Source of the DNA: Clostridia bacterium
GTDB lineage: Bacteria; Bacillota; Clostridia; Peptostreptococcales; Filifactoraceae
Assembly (NCBI GenBank): GCA_009929415.1
Contig: SAAM01000001.1
Span: 1 to 53,196 of the forward strand
Length of the DNA: 53,196 nucleotides
Direction of reading: 5' to 3'
Below the pieces are notes generated by a model. It did no database searches. It was not told the DNA's origin and was given only the letters and a program-made list of their open reading frames with translations. Shown here one piece after another: positions 44,072-52,700 of the stretch. Positions within the stretch are counted from its first letter, which is position 1. Every line of letters starts with the position of its first letter. Position numbers and translations under genes: made by a program.

Positions 44072-44101
44072 GTAGTAATACTACTGTTGTAGTAATACTA
44101 C
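44072..44101. promoter_or_regulatory. Tandem 13-bp palindromes between the lipoprotein and apbE genes
   Basis: GTAGTAATACTAC occurs twice (44072-44084 and 44089-44101), each a perfect odd palindrome, 17 bp apart start to start. No T-run follows, so it is more like an operator or RNA processing stem than a terminator. Confidence 0.7.
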
Positions 44102-44138
44102 CTTAAAATTCAGATTTCTCTTTTTCAGTTTAAGATTA

Positions 44139-45188
44139 TTATTTTGCAGTTGCGAAAGCTTTTGCTACTACTGTCTGGAATTCAGCTATTCCAACTGTTA
44201 CTGAAGCAGTAACATCAGCATCAGTTGCGTGTCCTTCTTCGTCTACAGCTACCGCGCCAACTTCTTCAGCAGTTTTTCCAACTACATATTTAGAGAACGC
44301 GTCTGCCTGCTCGTTCCACTCTTTACCTATTCCTGAAGCACTCTTCATTCCATAAGCATCGCCAAGCTCATTTTTTGTCTGAAGCGCAGCAGTAAGATCA
44401 GTAGTTATTTTTCCTGTAGCATCAAAATTGATGTTTGTCTGAGAAGCATCTATTATTGAGCTTGTTATAACTCCATCATCAGCAAATGTAGTTGCAGTGT
44501 AGTATGTGTAAACCTGAGCAAGACCGTCTTTTGATTCTGCAGCATCAAAATCTTTTGATTTTTCTATAGTAGTCTCAAGTCCAAGACCAAGCTTGTCAGT
44601 TGCACCAGCTCCAAGAACCTGTGCATTTGCAACAGCTTTTTCTATAGCTTCAATATATGGTCCAACTTTTATAGTTACAGAAGCCATCATATCTGCATCT
44701 GTAAGATGTGTTTCTTCGTCAAGTGAGAAAGATTTTACTTCTTCAACTGTTTTGCCTTCTACAAATGTTTCGAAAGCGTTAGCCTGGTCAGCCCAGTCTT
44801 TTCCGATTGTAGATGCTTTTGCCATTCCGTACTCAGTTCCAAGCTCCTGCTTAGATTTGAATTCTGAAGCCTTGTCAGTAACAAGTTTTCCTTCTTTAGA
44901 GAAGTTAACTTTTGTCTGAGCAGTGTCAATCTCTGCCTTAAGGATTTTTCCATCAGCGTCTACCATTACTGCAACAGCGATAGAATCAACCTGAGCTAAA
45001 CCATCTTCTTCAGCTGCATCTGCAGATTTTTCTGCTGATGATATTACTGCTAAACCTGTTTTTACGCCATCTGCAGTTTCTTCTACTGCTGGTGTTTCTT
45101 CTGTTGTCTCTGCTGGCTTTTCGCTGCATCCTGCAAATGCGAAAACAGTTAGTGACATGATTAAAACCATTGATAAAATTCTTTTCAT
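44139..45188 (-). CDS. pplA: PplA-like flavinylated lipoprotein with two tandem domains
   Basis: A 349-aa lipoprotein (FAGC lipobox, Cys21; Thr/Glu-rich linker to about 42) with two repeats, about 45-190 and 200-349. Each repeat has GLAQV, YGM-AS-IGK-W-Q, GKT-EEV and ends with DADMMASVT (164-172) or DADVTASVT (323-331). These fit the D-x5-[S/T]-x-T pattern of ApbE target sites (as in NqrC/RnfG DAxSGATxT), giving Ser170 and Ser329 as candidate FMN attachment residues. In Listeria, PplA is the extracellular electron carrier of flavin-based electron transfer. ATG 45188 has GGAGG 5 nt upstream. Confidence 0.85.
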   Translation of the reverse strand: MKRILSMVLIMSLTVFAFAGCSEKPAETTEETPAVEETADGVKTGLAVISSAEKSADAAEEDGLAQVDSIAVAVMVDADGKILKAEIDTAQTKVNFSKEGKLVTDKASEFKSKQELGTEYGMAKASTIGKDWADQANAFETFVEGKTVEEVKSFSLDEETHLTDADMMASVTIKVGPYIEAIEKAVANAQVLGAGATDKLGLGLETTIEKSKDFDAAESKDGLAQVYTYYTATTFADDGVITSSIIDASQTNINFDATGKITTDLTAALQTKNELGDAYGMKSASGIGKEWNEQADAFSKYVVGKTAEEVGAVAVDEEGHATDADVTASVTVGIAEFQTVVAKAFATAK

Positions 45189-45221
45189 AATTTCCTCCAT
45201 ATGATTAAAAATATTTTATTA

Positions 45222-45247
45222 TATAATCTGGATCATTCCAGGTTATA
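45222..45247 (-). repeat. Hairpin in the leader of the pplA-like gene
   Basis: TATAA-CTGGA / TCCAG-TTATA with one mismatch and a 4-nt loop, between dmkA and the pplA-like gene, with no T-run. It could be a processing or stabilising stem that raises lipoprotein mRNA relative to the rest of the operon. Confidence 0.5.
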
Positions 45248-45252
45248 CCAAA

Positions 45253-46155
45253 TTAAATCATGCTGCTGATAAATATCAGTATGCATATGCTCGCCATAAT
45301 AATTATATAATTTTTTATGGCTGTAATGAATGTAGTTTCTTTATCCCGGACCTCTTTGAACGTATTTATGTTCTTTTTTGCCGCATAGAGCGTCAGCAAG
45401 TGAAGTATGCATAAAGGATGAAGAATTCCGAATACCACCATCAGTATGACTGCAATATAGGAAAGATAGTAGACCCATTCAAATAGCGCTATCGATTTTT
45501 CTACTCCTATATAGTAAGGCAGTGTATGCCTCTTTACTTTTATATCTTTTTCTATGTCGCAAATGTTGTTTGCGAGCATTATGTTGGCAGTAGTGCAGAA
45601 TGGAACTGTCGAAAAAAGCAGAAACTTCAGGAGCGGAATCACGCTGAGACTTAGACTTACTGTTTCAATACTTATATCGAGCTTAAGGAATGTTCCTTCA
45701 GGTATATTGATATAAAGCAGTATGAAGGGGATCATTATTCCATAGAAGAATCCCGACATCACTTCCCCAAGAGGAAGCCTTGATATGGCTGCAGGACCGT
45801 ACGTGTAAAATACTCCACACAGGAAGCAGAGACCTCCCATGAATAATACTGCAATATCTGTAAGAAGCACGAGATACATACCAAGCAGTGCGCTTACTGC
45901 AAACATTAAATAAATTATATACAGAGCAGTTTTTCTCTCAAAGTGAAGCTGCTGTCCATTGGTCTTGGTGTCTATATAATTGTTTATAGCAGTCGTAGTC
46001 ATGTCAAAAATAAACGCTGACGCTATAAATACAGATGTTAGCTTCCAGTTTATATCCTGATCAATATAGTTCAGATATGCAAGTGTCATAAGAAAAGCAA
46101 AAACACTCGTAATCTTTGTTGCAATCTCAACATATTTTAAAAATCTGTTTATCAT
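45253..46155 (-). CDS. dmkA: UbiA-family prenyltransferase (DmkA/MenA-like)
   Basis: A 300-aa membrane prenyltransferase with both Asp-rich motifs: NNYIDTKTNG (about 58-67) and NNICDIEKDIKV (about 193-204). Eight or nine membrane helices. In flavin-based EET loci, DmkA attaches a polyprenyl chain to a naphthoate to make a demethylmenaquinone pool dedicated to EET. It follows the prenyl synthase gene by 8 nt. No other menaquinone genes are in the window. Confidence 0.88.
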   Translation of the reverse strand: MINRFLKYVEIATKITSVFAFLMTLAYLNYIDQDINWKLTSVFIASAFIFDMTTTAINNYIDTKTNGQQLHFERKTALYIIYLMFAVSALLGMYLVLLTDIAVLFMGGLCFLCGVFYTYGPAAISRLPLGEVMSGFFYGIMIPFILLYINIPEGTFLKLDISIETVSLSLSVIPLLKFLLFSTVPFCTTANIMLANNICDIEKDIKVKRHTLPYYIGVEKSIALFEWVYYLSYIAVILMVVFGILHPLCILHLLTLYAAKKNINTFKEVRDKETTFITAIKNYIIIMASICILIFISSMI

Positions 46156-46163
46156 GTTATGTC

Positions 46164-47141
46164 CTATATCAGCCTGTATGATTTATCTAAAACAAACTTC
46201 AGTTTATTTGCCTTATCTTCTTCAAGTTCCAGATCAGCAATGATTTTCAGGCTTTTCTTGTAATATTTCTCAGCCAGCATATGAGTGAAATCCAAACCGC
46301 CGGTCTTTTTTACAGCTGAATTTATATCGCTTCTGGACAGCTTCCCTTCTGCTTTCTTTTTGAATACTTCGTCTTTTTTCAATGCATATATGAGTGGCAG
46401 TGTTATTACCCCCTGCTCATAGTCTGATTCCACAGGTTTTTTAGCAACCTCCGTAGTTTCTTCAAAATCCATGCAGTCATCGGTGAGCTGAAAAAGCATC
46501 CCGATATTGTTGCCGAGTTTTCTGTATCTGTTTATGCGCTTTGGATCGGTTTCTGAAAGGACAGCTCCGGCGTAAAAAGATGCCTCAAAGAGCGCAGCAG
46601 TCTTTCCTGATATTATTCTAAGATATTTCATTATTCCCAGATCGATATTGTGATTGTTGAGATGCTGATTGAGCTCTCCCAGGCATACTTTTGATACATA
46701 AGACGGCATATTCAGCTTCAGATAATCTTCCTTGTCTGATACAGAAGCCGCAAGCTCAAGTGAAACTGCAAGAAGATAATCTCCGCATATTACTGCTGTC
46801 TTCTTCCCGAATTTCTTCTGAAGGGTTATCTCTCCTCTTCTGAGATCTGCATCGTCTATAACATCGTCATGGACAAGAGTTGCAAGGTGAAGTAGTTCTA
46901 CAGCTGCAGCAAAATTAACTGCATTTCTGTTTATCATTTTGTCTTCTTTCTGAGCACATGCCAGAAGAGACAGCGTCCTTATGAATTTGCCCCTTGAAAC
47001 TACAAGATGCTGCGTGTACTGCCTTATTATCTTTGGAGAGGTTGACAGAGTCCTGTCGACCTCCCATTTTACAGCCTCGACTGCATCATCAAAATTCAAA
47101 TACTCATTTAATTCAAATCTGTTCCCATTGATATTAGTCAT
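46164..47141 (-). CDS. dmkB: Polyprenyl diphosphate synthase (DmkB/HepT-like)
   Basis: A 325-aa trans-isoprenyl diphosphate synthase. First Asp motif LVHDDVIDDADLRRG with DDxxD, second QLTDDCMDFEE; chain length is not readable from the residues before the first motif with certainty. In the EET locus it would supply the side chain for DmkA. It lies 17 nt after ndh2. Confidence 0.92.
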   Translation of the reverse strand: MTNINGNRFELNEYLNFDDAVEAVKWEVDRTLSTSPKIIRQYTQHLVVSRGKFIRTLSLLACAQKEDKMINRNAVNFAAAVELLHLATLVHDDVIDDADLRRGEITLQKKFGKKTAVICGDYLLAVSLELAASVSDKEDYLKLNMPSYVSKVCLGELNQHLNNHNIDLGIMKYLRIISGKTAALFEASFYAGAVLSETDPKRINRYRKLGNNIGMLFQLTDDCMDFEETTEVAKKPVESDYEQGVITLPLIYALKKDEVFKKKAEGKLSRSDINSAVKKTGGLDFTHMLAEKYYKKSLKIIADLELEEDKANKLKFVLDKSYRLI

Positions 47142-47158
47142 TGCATTATCCTTAATTT

Positions 47159-49180
47159 TTAATCATTGTATAAATACAATTTCTTTACGAATTTTATATT
47201 CTTCCATTTCTTTTTAAGCCAAGGCATGAAGTAGTAATCAAGTCCTATCGTTCTTCCAGCTCCTATCAGTACGGCTATTCCGGCAAATATCATCCAGAAT
47301 GTATTCAGATAAAGTCCAGTCGTGCACACAAACATAAACTGAAGTATTATCGAGAACGCTGCGGCCGGGAATGTCAGAAGCCCACCTATAAGCGCAAGCC
47401 CTATCAGTATTTCTGCAAAGACTATGAATGACTGCATGAATACCTGCATTGAACCGCTTGACAGAATTACATTGTCTACAAACCAGTTCATAAGCGGTAT
47501 ATCAAGCTTGAACGCCATGTCAGCAAGACCCGACTCTGCAAGCTCCTTGCCAGAAACAAGTATCATGTTGAAAAGTCCAATAAAATCAAAATTCATTATT
47601 GCTACGCCTGCTGCCTGCGCACCACCGGCTGCTCCTGCTGCGGCTCCAGTCGCTGCTGAAACTGCATCCGCTGCGGCTCCTGCTGCATCTGCTGCGGCTG
47701 CTGTAGCCTGAGACACTGCATCTGCTGATCCCGGATAAAGAATGCTGTTGAACCATGCACTTGCACCTCCGAAAAATCCTTCGAGCTTTGGTGCGCCCAT
47801 CCAGCCTTCAAGCAGCTTCTTAACTCCCTCGAACAGCCATACAAAGCCCAGCCATACCCTTATCGGTACGAGAAGGAAGCTTGGTGTCCTGTTTGAAAAA
47901 TGTCCACCTACAAAACTTCTGCAATTTCTTATAGTAAAGAATTCGTGCTTCATGTAGCTTATTATTTTGTTCCAGCCAAGTACCTGTACGAAATATACTA
48001 TGTTGATGAAATGCTTTGCAAACATCGCCAGGAATGAAGGCAGCTTTACCTTTTTGTTGACTCCTCCAACGCTTGCTACACCATATCTTCCTCCCACGCA
48101 AACCATGAATCCATGATTCTTGTGTACATATTCATGCATTTCGCCTTTTCCTGTTATTGCACATGCAAGATTGTTAGCTGCTGTATGAGCACTCTGCTCC
48201 GCATTCTCAACAACCTGAGGAACCGGTCTTTCTTCGCCTTCACATATGAAAAATATGTTGTCTCCAACTACATATACATTTTCTTTGTCAACAGAACGAA
48301 GATATTTGTCAACCTTGATTCTTCCTCTTCCTGCACCTTCTATGTCAGCAGTTACCTTGTTTGTTATATCAGCACCTTCAACTCCTGCTGCCCATATGAC
48401 AGTACCTGTTATGTGCTTTGTTATGTTGTCGCCGCTCTTTGTGATTACGTAATCCGGACCAACTTCCTGTACAAAATTGTTAAGCAGAAGATCTACTCCC
48501 ATTTTATTGAGACGTCTCTCTACTTTTCTTGAGAGATCTTCATCAAGGTTTGGTACGGTTCTTGAAAGACCATCTGCGTTTACGAGCGTTACGAGATCCC
48601 TGTCTATTTCAAATTTTTCACACAGGAATGGCACGTATTCCGCAAGTTCTCCAACCATTTCTACCCCAGTGAAACCAGCACCAATCACATGGAAAGTAAG
48701 AAGTCTCTTTTTCTCTTCAATGTCTGTCTCACATGATGCCTTTCTGAACATCTCATGGATGTGGTCTCTCAATACTACTGCATCTTCATAAGACCAGAGC
48801 ATGAAGGCATTTTCCTTCACTCCTTTTATGCCGAAATCTGTAGGTTTTGATCCAGCAGAAATCACAAGATAGTCATATTCATACTTCTGACTGTTACCTA
48901 TAACTAACTTATTGTCGAAATCAATCGACTCTATTGTATCCAGCTTTACATCAACATTTCTTCCTGCAAATACTTTTTTGAGGCTTATCTTTATGCTTTC
49001 TTCATCAACGCGGTTTGCGGCAACTTCATGAAGCTCTGTAAGCATAGTATGAAAAGGGTTTTTATCAATTATCGTAATGCTCACATCACTATTGTTTGCT
49101 TTCCTGAATTTCTTTTCCAGCTTTTTGGCAGTAAGTATACCAGAGTAGCCGGCACCCACAATTACAATTTTAGATCCCAT
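47159..49180 (-). CDS. ndh2: Type II NADH dehydrogenase with C-terminal membrane domain (Ndh2 of EET)
   Basis: A 673-aa flavoprotein that passes NADH electrons to a quinone. Residues 1-400 are NDH-2: FAD motif IVGAGYSGILTAKKL, NADH motif VIGAGFTGVEMVGELAEY, and VYVVGDN. Beyond about 430 is a DoxX-like membrane domain (LVPIRVWLGFVWLFEGVKKLLEGW), absent from ordinary NDH-2 but present in Listeria Ndh2. An alanine-rich stretch (about 485-530) interrupts the membrane part. It is first in the operon, with AAGGAG 6 nt before ATG and a promoter at 49226-49257. Confidence 0.92.
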   Translation of the reverse strand: MGSKIVIVGAGYSGILTAKKLEKKFRKANNSDVSITIIDKNPFHTMLTELHEVAANRVDEESIKISLKKVFAGRNVDVKLDTIESIDFDNKLVIGNSQKYEYDYLVISAGSKPTDFGIKGVKENAFMLWSYEDAVVLRDHIHEMFRKASCETDIEEKKRLLTFHVIGAGFTGVEMVGELAEYVPFLCEKFEIDRDLVTLVNADGLSRTVPNLDEDLSRKVERRLNKMGVDLLLNNFVQEVGPDYVITKSGDNITKHITGTVIWAAGVEGADITNKVTADIEGAGRGRIKVDKYLRSVDKENVYVVGDNIFFICEGEERPVPQVVENAEQSAHTAANNLACAITGKGEMHEYVHKNHGFMVCVGGRYGVASVGGVNKKVKLPSFLAMFAKHFINIVYFVQVLGWNKIISYMKHEFFTIRNCRSFVGGHFSNRTPSFLLVPIRVWLGFVWLFEGVKKLLEGWMGAPKLEGFFGGASAWFNSILYPGSADAVSQATAAAADAAGAAADAVSAATGAAAGAAGGAQAAGVAIMNFDFIGLFNMILVSGKELAESGLADMAFKLDIPLMNWFVDNVILSSGSMQVFMQSFIVFAEILIGLALIGGLLTFPAAAFSIILQFMFVCTTGLYLNTFWMIFAGIAVLIGAGRTIGLDYYFMPWLKKKWKNIKFVKKLYLYND

Positions 49181-49225
49181 TCTTTACTCCTTATAAGTTC
49201 TTAGAATATATGTTAACAATTGCAA

Positions 49226-49257
49226 AATATAAACAAATCGATTCGACATTGTCAAAT
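49226..49257 (-). promoter_or_regulatory. Promoter/operator of the EET operon
   Basis: TTGACA (49250-49255), 18-nt spacer, TATATT (49226-49231) on the minus strand. ATTCGACATTGTCAAAT (49241-49257) is a nearly perfect palindrome (one mismatch per arm) covering the -35, so a repressor could bind there. Confidence 0.65.
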
Positions 49258-49278
49258 GCCATTTTCACTATCAGCTAT

Positions 49279-49298
49279 AAAAAAAGGGATTCTATCCC
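49279..49298 (-). terminator. Terminator overlapping the end of the IclR gene
   Basis: GGGAT / ATCCC with a 3-nt loop and seven T residues; the IclR stop codon lies inside the hairpin. Confidence 0.75.
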
Positions 49299-50053
49299 CT
49301 GTAGCCAATTTCATCAGATATTTCTCTTGCTTTTATCTTTATAATATCTATGCATTCCTTGAGTTTTTCCCCAGTAAGTCTTGATGATGGTCCAATAATG
49401 CTCATGCCATACTTTGCTTCTCCGCTGTAATCAAATATCGGAGCAGCTATGCATACTATGCCTTCCATTATCTCTTCATTATCCAGAGCATACCCATTTA
49501 TACGTATTTTTCTCAGTTCAGCCATCAGAGCTTCTCTGTCGCTGATAGTAGTCTGCGTAAACGTTTTCATGCTTTCCGGTATAATCTTTAAGGCCTTTTC
49601 CTCATCTATGTTTGCTAGTATCGCCCTGCCATCGGCTGTCATGTAAAGCGGGTTTCTTGATCCTATATTCGCTGATATCTTTATCGATTCATCCGGCTCT
49701 GCCTTGTGTATATACACTATATCTGATCCATCAAGTATTCCAATATGGACTGTTTCCCCTATGAGTCTGCTTATCATGCAGATTACAGGCTTTGCTATGG
49801 TACTTATATCGATTGAGCCTAATACAAGATCTCCGTATTTAATTAGCTCAAGACCAAGTCTGTACTTCTGAGTCTTTTCGTCCTGATTGATGAACCCGTG
49901 ATATTTCATCGTGCCCAGAATTCCATGCACCGTGCTTTTGTTGATGCCGGTTTCTTCTGCAATTTCTGCAAGCTGCAGTTCCCTGCTGTTTTTTGAAAAA
50001 CAGTTCAGTATGGAGATGGCTCTCTCAATCGCCTGAATTCTCCCAGTGCCCAT
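49292..50053 (-). CDS. IclR family transcriptional regulator
   Basis: A 253-aa regulator. N-terminal winged helix (IQAIERAISILNCFSKNSRELQLAEIAEETGINKSTVHG, about 4-42) and a C-terminal IclR ligand-binding domain (GETVHIGILDGSDIVYI; GRAILANIDEEKALKIIPE; CIAAPIFDY). IclR proteins control aromatic or organic acid catabolism in most known cases. It lies downstream of the ferredoxin-flavoprotein-hydrolase genes, separated by 225 nt with a possible terminator. ATG 50053 has GGGGTG 8 nt upstream. Confidence 0.92.
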   Translation of the reverse strand: MGTGRIQAIERAISILNCFSKNSRELQLAEIAEETGINKSTVHGILGTMKYHGFINQDEKTQKYRLGLELIKYGDLVLGSIDISTIAKPVICMISRLIGETVHIGILDGSDIVYIHKAEPDESIKISANIGSRNPLYMTADGRAILANIDEEKALKIIPESMKTFTQTTISDREALMAELRKIRINGYALDNEEIMEGIVCIAAPIFDYSGEAKYGMSIIGPSSRLTGEKLKECIDIIKIKAREISDEIGYRG

Positions 50054-50231
50054 ACAAATTTCACCCCATTTTTTGTTTATAATATCACAAAACATTTTAG
50101 ATATCAATATTATTTTCTAAATTCATAATTGAAAATTATAACATGAACATACACAAAGATGCTTAAACAAAGGTTTTCATCAGCAATACAATCTTGTTTT
50201 TTTTTGAATTTTCCTTTTCGATTTCAAATTT

Positions 50232-50275
50232 AAGAGCTGAACCTGTACACATAAGTGCACAAATTCAGCCCTTTT
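50232..50275 (-). terminator. Probable terminator after the hydrolase gene
   Basis: GGGCTGAA-TGTGCAC pairs with GTGTACA-TTCAGCTC (G-U pairs), long stem but a weak T-run on either strand. Confidence 0.5.
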
Positions 50276-50278
50276 AAA

Positions 50279-50899
50279 TTACCTGATATATTTATATCTG
50301 AGTTCAATTCCTTTTCCTTCTACGCTAAGATCTGCATAGGGATTGTAAGCTGTGTTCTTTACAACCTTGTAAAGATTGTAAAGCTGAGGAAGGAATTCAC
50401 CCCAGTTGCCGACTTCTTCGGCGCAGTGCTCTGCCCATACAAGGCCTTCCTCATGAGTTTCCTTCTTTCTTGTCCCGATTGCCGATGATCTGCCAATTAC
50501 GCCAAAATCCGTCTTTTCCCACTGATGTATCCTGTATCCCATTGGAATCCCTGCTTCCAGGCTTTCCGGGCCAAATCCCAGGCCTGCGACTACAACGCAG
50601 TGTTCATATATTATATAATCCTTTATCTCAGGAGCAATCGTAGCCAGATCTTCAAATCGTATATATAGATTCTGCCTTGTACCATCATTCCATGTCTGCG
50701 GCGCTATATGAACGGATCCAACAGGATTTCCGTGCTTTGGTGCAATAGCCCACTGCAGAGGCTCATGCTGTTCGGGATGCCAGAGTATGAATCCCTTCTC
50801 CATATTGCTCCAGAACCAGTCTATCATTCTTGGCGTTACTCCCTCATGGCTCCATTCAAGATGCGTTCCCATATTATCCTGCGTTACCTTCATTTCCAT
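50279..50899 (-). CDS. DAPG/phloretin hydrolase (PhlG)-like protein
   Basis: A 206-aa protein that resembles the PhlG family: GVTPRMIDWFWSNMEKGFILWHPEQHEPLQW matches the family opening (G-TPEM-DWW---LWHP-H). PhlG hydrolyses a C-C bond of 2,4-diacetylphloroglucinol, and relatives cleave phloretin; they bind zinc through His/Glu. Candidate ligands are His41/His45, Glu99, and His158-x3-Glu162. It is shorter than PhlG (about 290 aa), so the substrate may be different. It is 56 nt after the flavoprotein gene in the same operon. Confidence 0.65.
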   Translation of the reverse strand: MEMKVTQDNMGTHLEWSHEGVTPRMIDWFWSNMEKGFILWHPEQHEPLQWAIAPKHGNPVGSVHIAPQTWNDGTRQNLYIRFEDLATIAPEIKDYIIYEHCVVVAGLGFGPESLEAGIPMGYRIHQWEKTDFGVIGRSSAIGTRKKETHEEGLVWAEHCAEEVGNWGEFLPQLYNLYKVVKNTAYNPYADLSVEGKGIELRYKYIR

Positions 50900-50955
50900 A
50901 TCAATTCCTCCTGCTCTGTCTTATAATGCCCTATTCTAAGTTCGCGTCATGCCTG

Positions 50956-52686
50956 TTAAGGCCTGTAGGTATAGCTCTCTATCGGTACCGGTATTTCTGA
51001 AATCACCATATTCCCATTGTTATTCGCTATCTCAATCCACTTGAGATAGTTTTTGTCATCCCTTTCCTTGTAGTCTTCTCTAAGATGCCATCCCCTGCTT
51101 TCTTTTCTTTCGATCGAAGCCCTGAAGAACATTTCTGAGCACAGTATCGTACTTCTGCATTCATTTACAGCATTCAGTTCATGTGGGTCAGCTGCTCTCA
51201 ATCTTGTAATATCCTCTTTTATTTCAAGAATCTTTCTGAGCGCTTCTCTGAGTCTGTCTTCACTTTTGTATCCGCTGTATTCAATCGGCTGCATTACTTC
51301 CTTTATCCTCATCATATACTCTGAGGGCGAAATGTCTCCCTTTGATTCAAGCGATGAGAATATAGTTTTTCTTATATGTTCTATATCGTCTTTTTCAATG
51401 ATTCCAAAACCTGATTCTTCTGCGTATTTTGAGGCCGAAGCTGCCGCTACTGTAGCCGTAAATACAGCATGCATAAGTCCGGATCCTCTGTTTCTGCCCG
51501 GCGGAGTAGGAACTGCCCCTGACCAGGAGCTTCCATTTGCGCAGATATCACCTGCTGCATAAAGCCCTTCTATGCTTGTAGCCATTTCATGGTCTGCATA
51601 AAGAGGGCTGCATTCACCTATAAGCCCAGGAACTGTTTCCTTAAGTGGATTGTCGTCTCTGTAGCTCTCGAGGCGATTCTTATAGTACAGCCTGTTCCAG
51701 AATTTTTGTGCGACCGGACGGTAGAACGGAGGGTCAGCATCTCCGCCATAGCAGCAGAGATTTCTGCCTATAAATGAGCCCGGGAATCCATTTTTTGACG
51801 TATCCTCATATATTGGTCCTTTGCCTGCCTTTACATCCATGTACATGAGTACTGACTGCATGCCACCAAGATCAACTCCACCTACAACTGTCTTAAGGCT
51901 TTCATCCATGTCTGCTCTTTCTGTGCATAATTCTCCACTTGCATTTACCAGAACATCCTCGGCTCCATATGCAACAGTCCTGCTTGAAAGTGTCATCATG
52001 TTAACAAAGCTTCCAAATTCTGCATTTCGCATTCTTGCTCCTGCTCTGTATGCTGCGGCTATTCCATCACCTTTTCCGCTGCTCCACATATTCATCACGC
52101 TGAAATTCTGATCTCCTGATGCAAGGATTACTGACTTTGCCCTGAATATCATCAGCTCTCCGCTTATAAGGTCTATGCCTGCAGCTCCTGCGATTCTATT
52201 CCCGTCCTTAAGCAGCTCCATAACTGAAATCTTGCTGCAGGATTCTACTCCAAGTTTCCTGGCATGCTTTGCCATATGTATCATCATGTCCAGATCCAAT
52301 ATGCACATTTTCCATGGAATTACTGGATGTGCATTCTGAGCATGCTCCATGTCCACCGTGAATCTGACGCCCCAGGATTCCCATCTTTTTATTGTTTTCA
52401 CTGTCGAATTGGCATATTTTCTGAGCATGTCCTGATCGTTCAGATAGTCTCCAAGATTTCTGCTGTGGTACTCTACATACTTTTCTTCTTCGCCTTCCGG
52501 AATAAATGCCACATGGCCGCCACCTTTGTTCGCTTTACCTGCATATCCCGCAAAAGCCTTGTCAACTGTAATTACCTTTAAATCAGGGTTTTCTTCCTTC
52601 ACCGATATCGCTGCCGAAAGCCCGGCAATGCCATGTCCTATTACAAGAACGTCCGCTTCTAGAACCTTTCCATAATTTTCCAACAT
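50956..52686 (-). CDS. FAD-dependent fumarate reductase/AprA-like flavoprotein
   Basis: A 576-aa flavoprotein of the succinate dehydrogenase/fumarate reductase/adenylylsulfate reductase alpha superfamily. FAD motif VLVIGHGIAGLSAAIS at about 14-29, then GYAGKANKGGGHVAF, GDGIAAAYRAGARMRNAEFG and the C-terminal YAAGDICANGSSWSGAVPTPPGRNRGSG. It pairs with a two-cluster ferredoxin 14 nt upstream, as AprBA does, but no sulfate activation gene is here. It more likely reduces or oxidises an organic compound linked to the PhlG-like enzyme. Confidence 0.82.
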   Translation of the reverse strand: MLENYGKVLEADVLVIGHGIAGLSAAISVKEENPDLKVITVDKAFAGYAGKANKGGGHVAFIPEGEEEKYVEYHSRNLGDYLNDQDMLRKYANSTVKTIKRWESWGVRFTVDMEHAQNAHPVIPWKMCILDLDMMIHMAKHARKLGVESCSKISVMELLKDGNRIAGAAGIDLISGELMIFRAKSVILASGDQNFSVMNMWSSGKGDGIAAAYRAGARMRNAEFGSFVNMMTLSSRTVAYGAEDVLVNASGELCTERADMDESLKTVVGGVDLGGMQSVLMYMDVKAGKGPIYEDTSKNGFPGSFIGRNLCCYGGDADPPFYRPVAQKFWNRLYYKNRLESYRDDNPLKETVPGLIGECSPLYADHEMATSIEGLYAAGDICANGSSWSGAVPTPPGRNRGSGLMHAVFTATVAAASASKYAEESGFGIIEKDDIEHIRKTIFSSLESKGDISPSEYMMRIKEVMQPIEYSGYKSEDRLREALRKILEIKEDITRLRAADPHELNAVNECRSTILCSEMFFRASIERKESRGWHLREDYKERDDKNYLKWIEIANNNGNMVISEIPVPIESYTYRP

Positions 52687-52700
52687 TTCAAGCTCCTTTC

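Noticed and set aside
47424-47711. Ala/Pro-rich plus-strand frame of 95 aa.
   Set aside because: It is the complement of the alanine-rich segment of ndh2, where GCN/NGC repeats keep several frames open.
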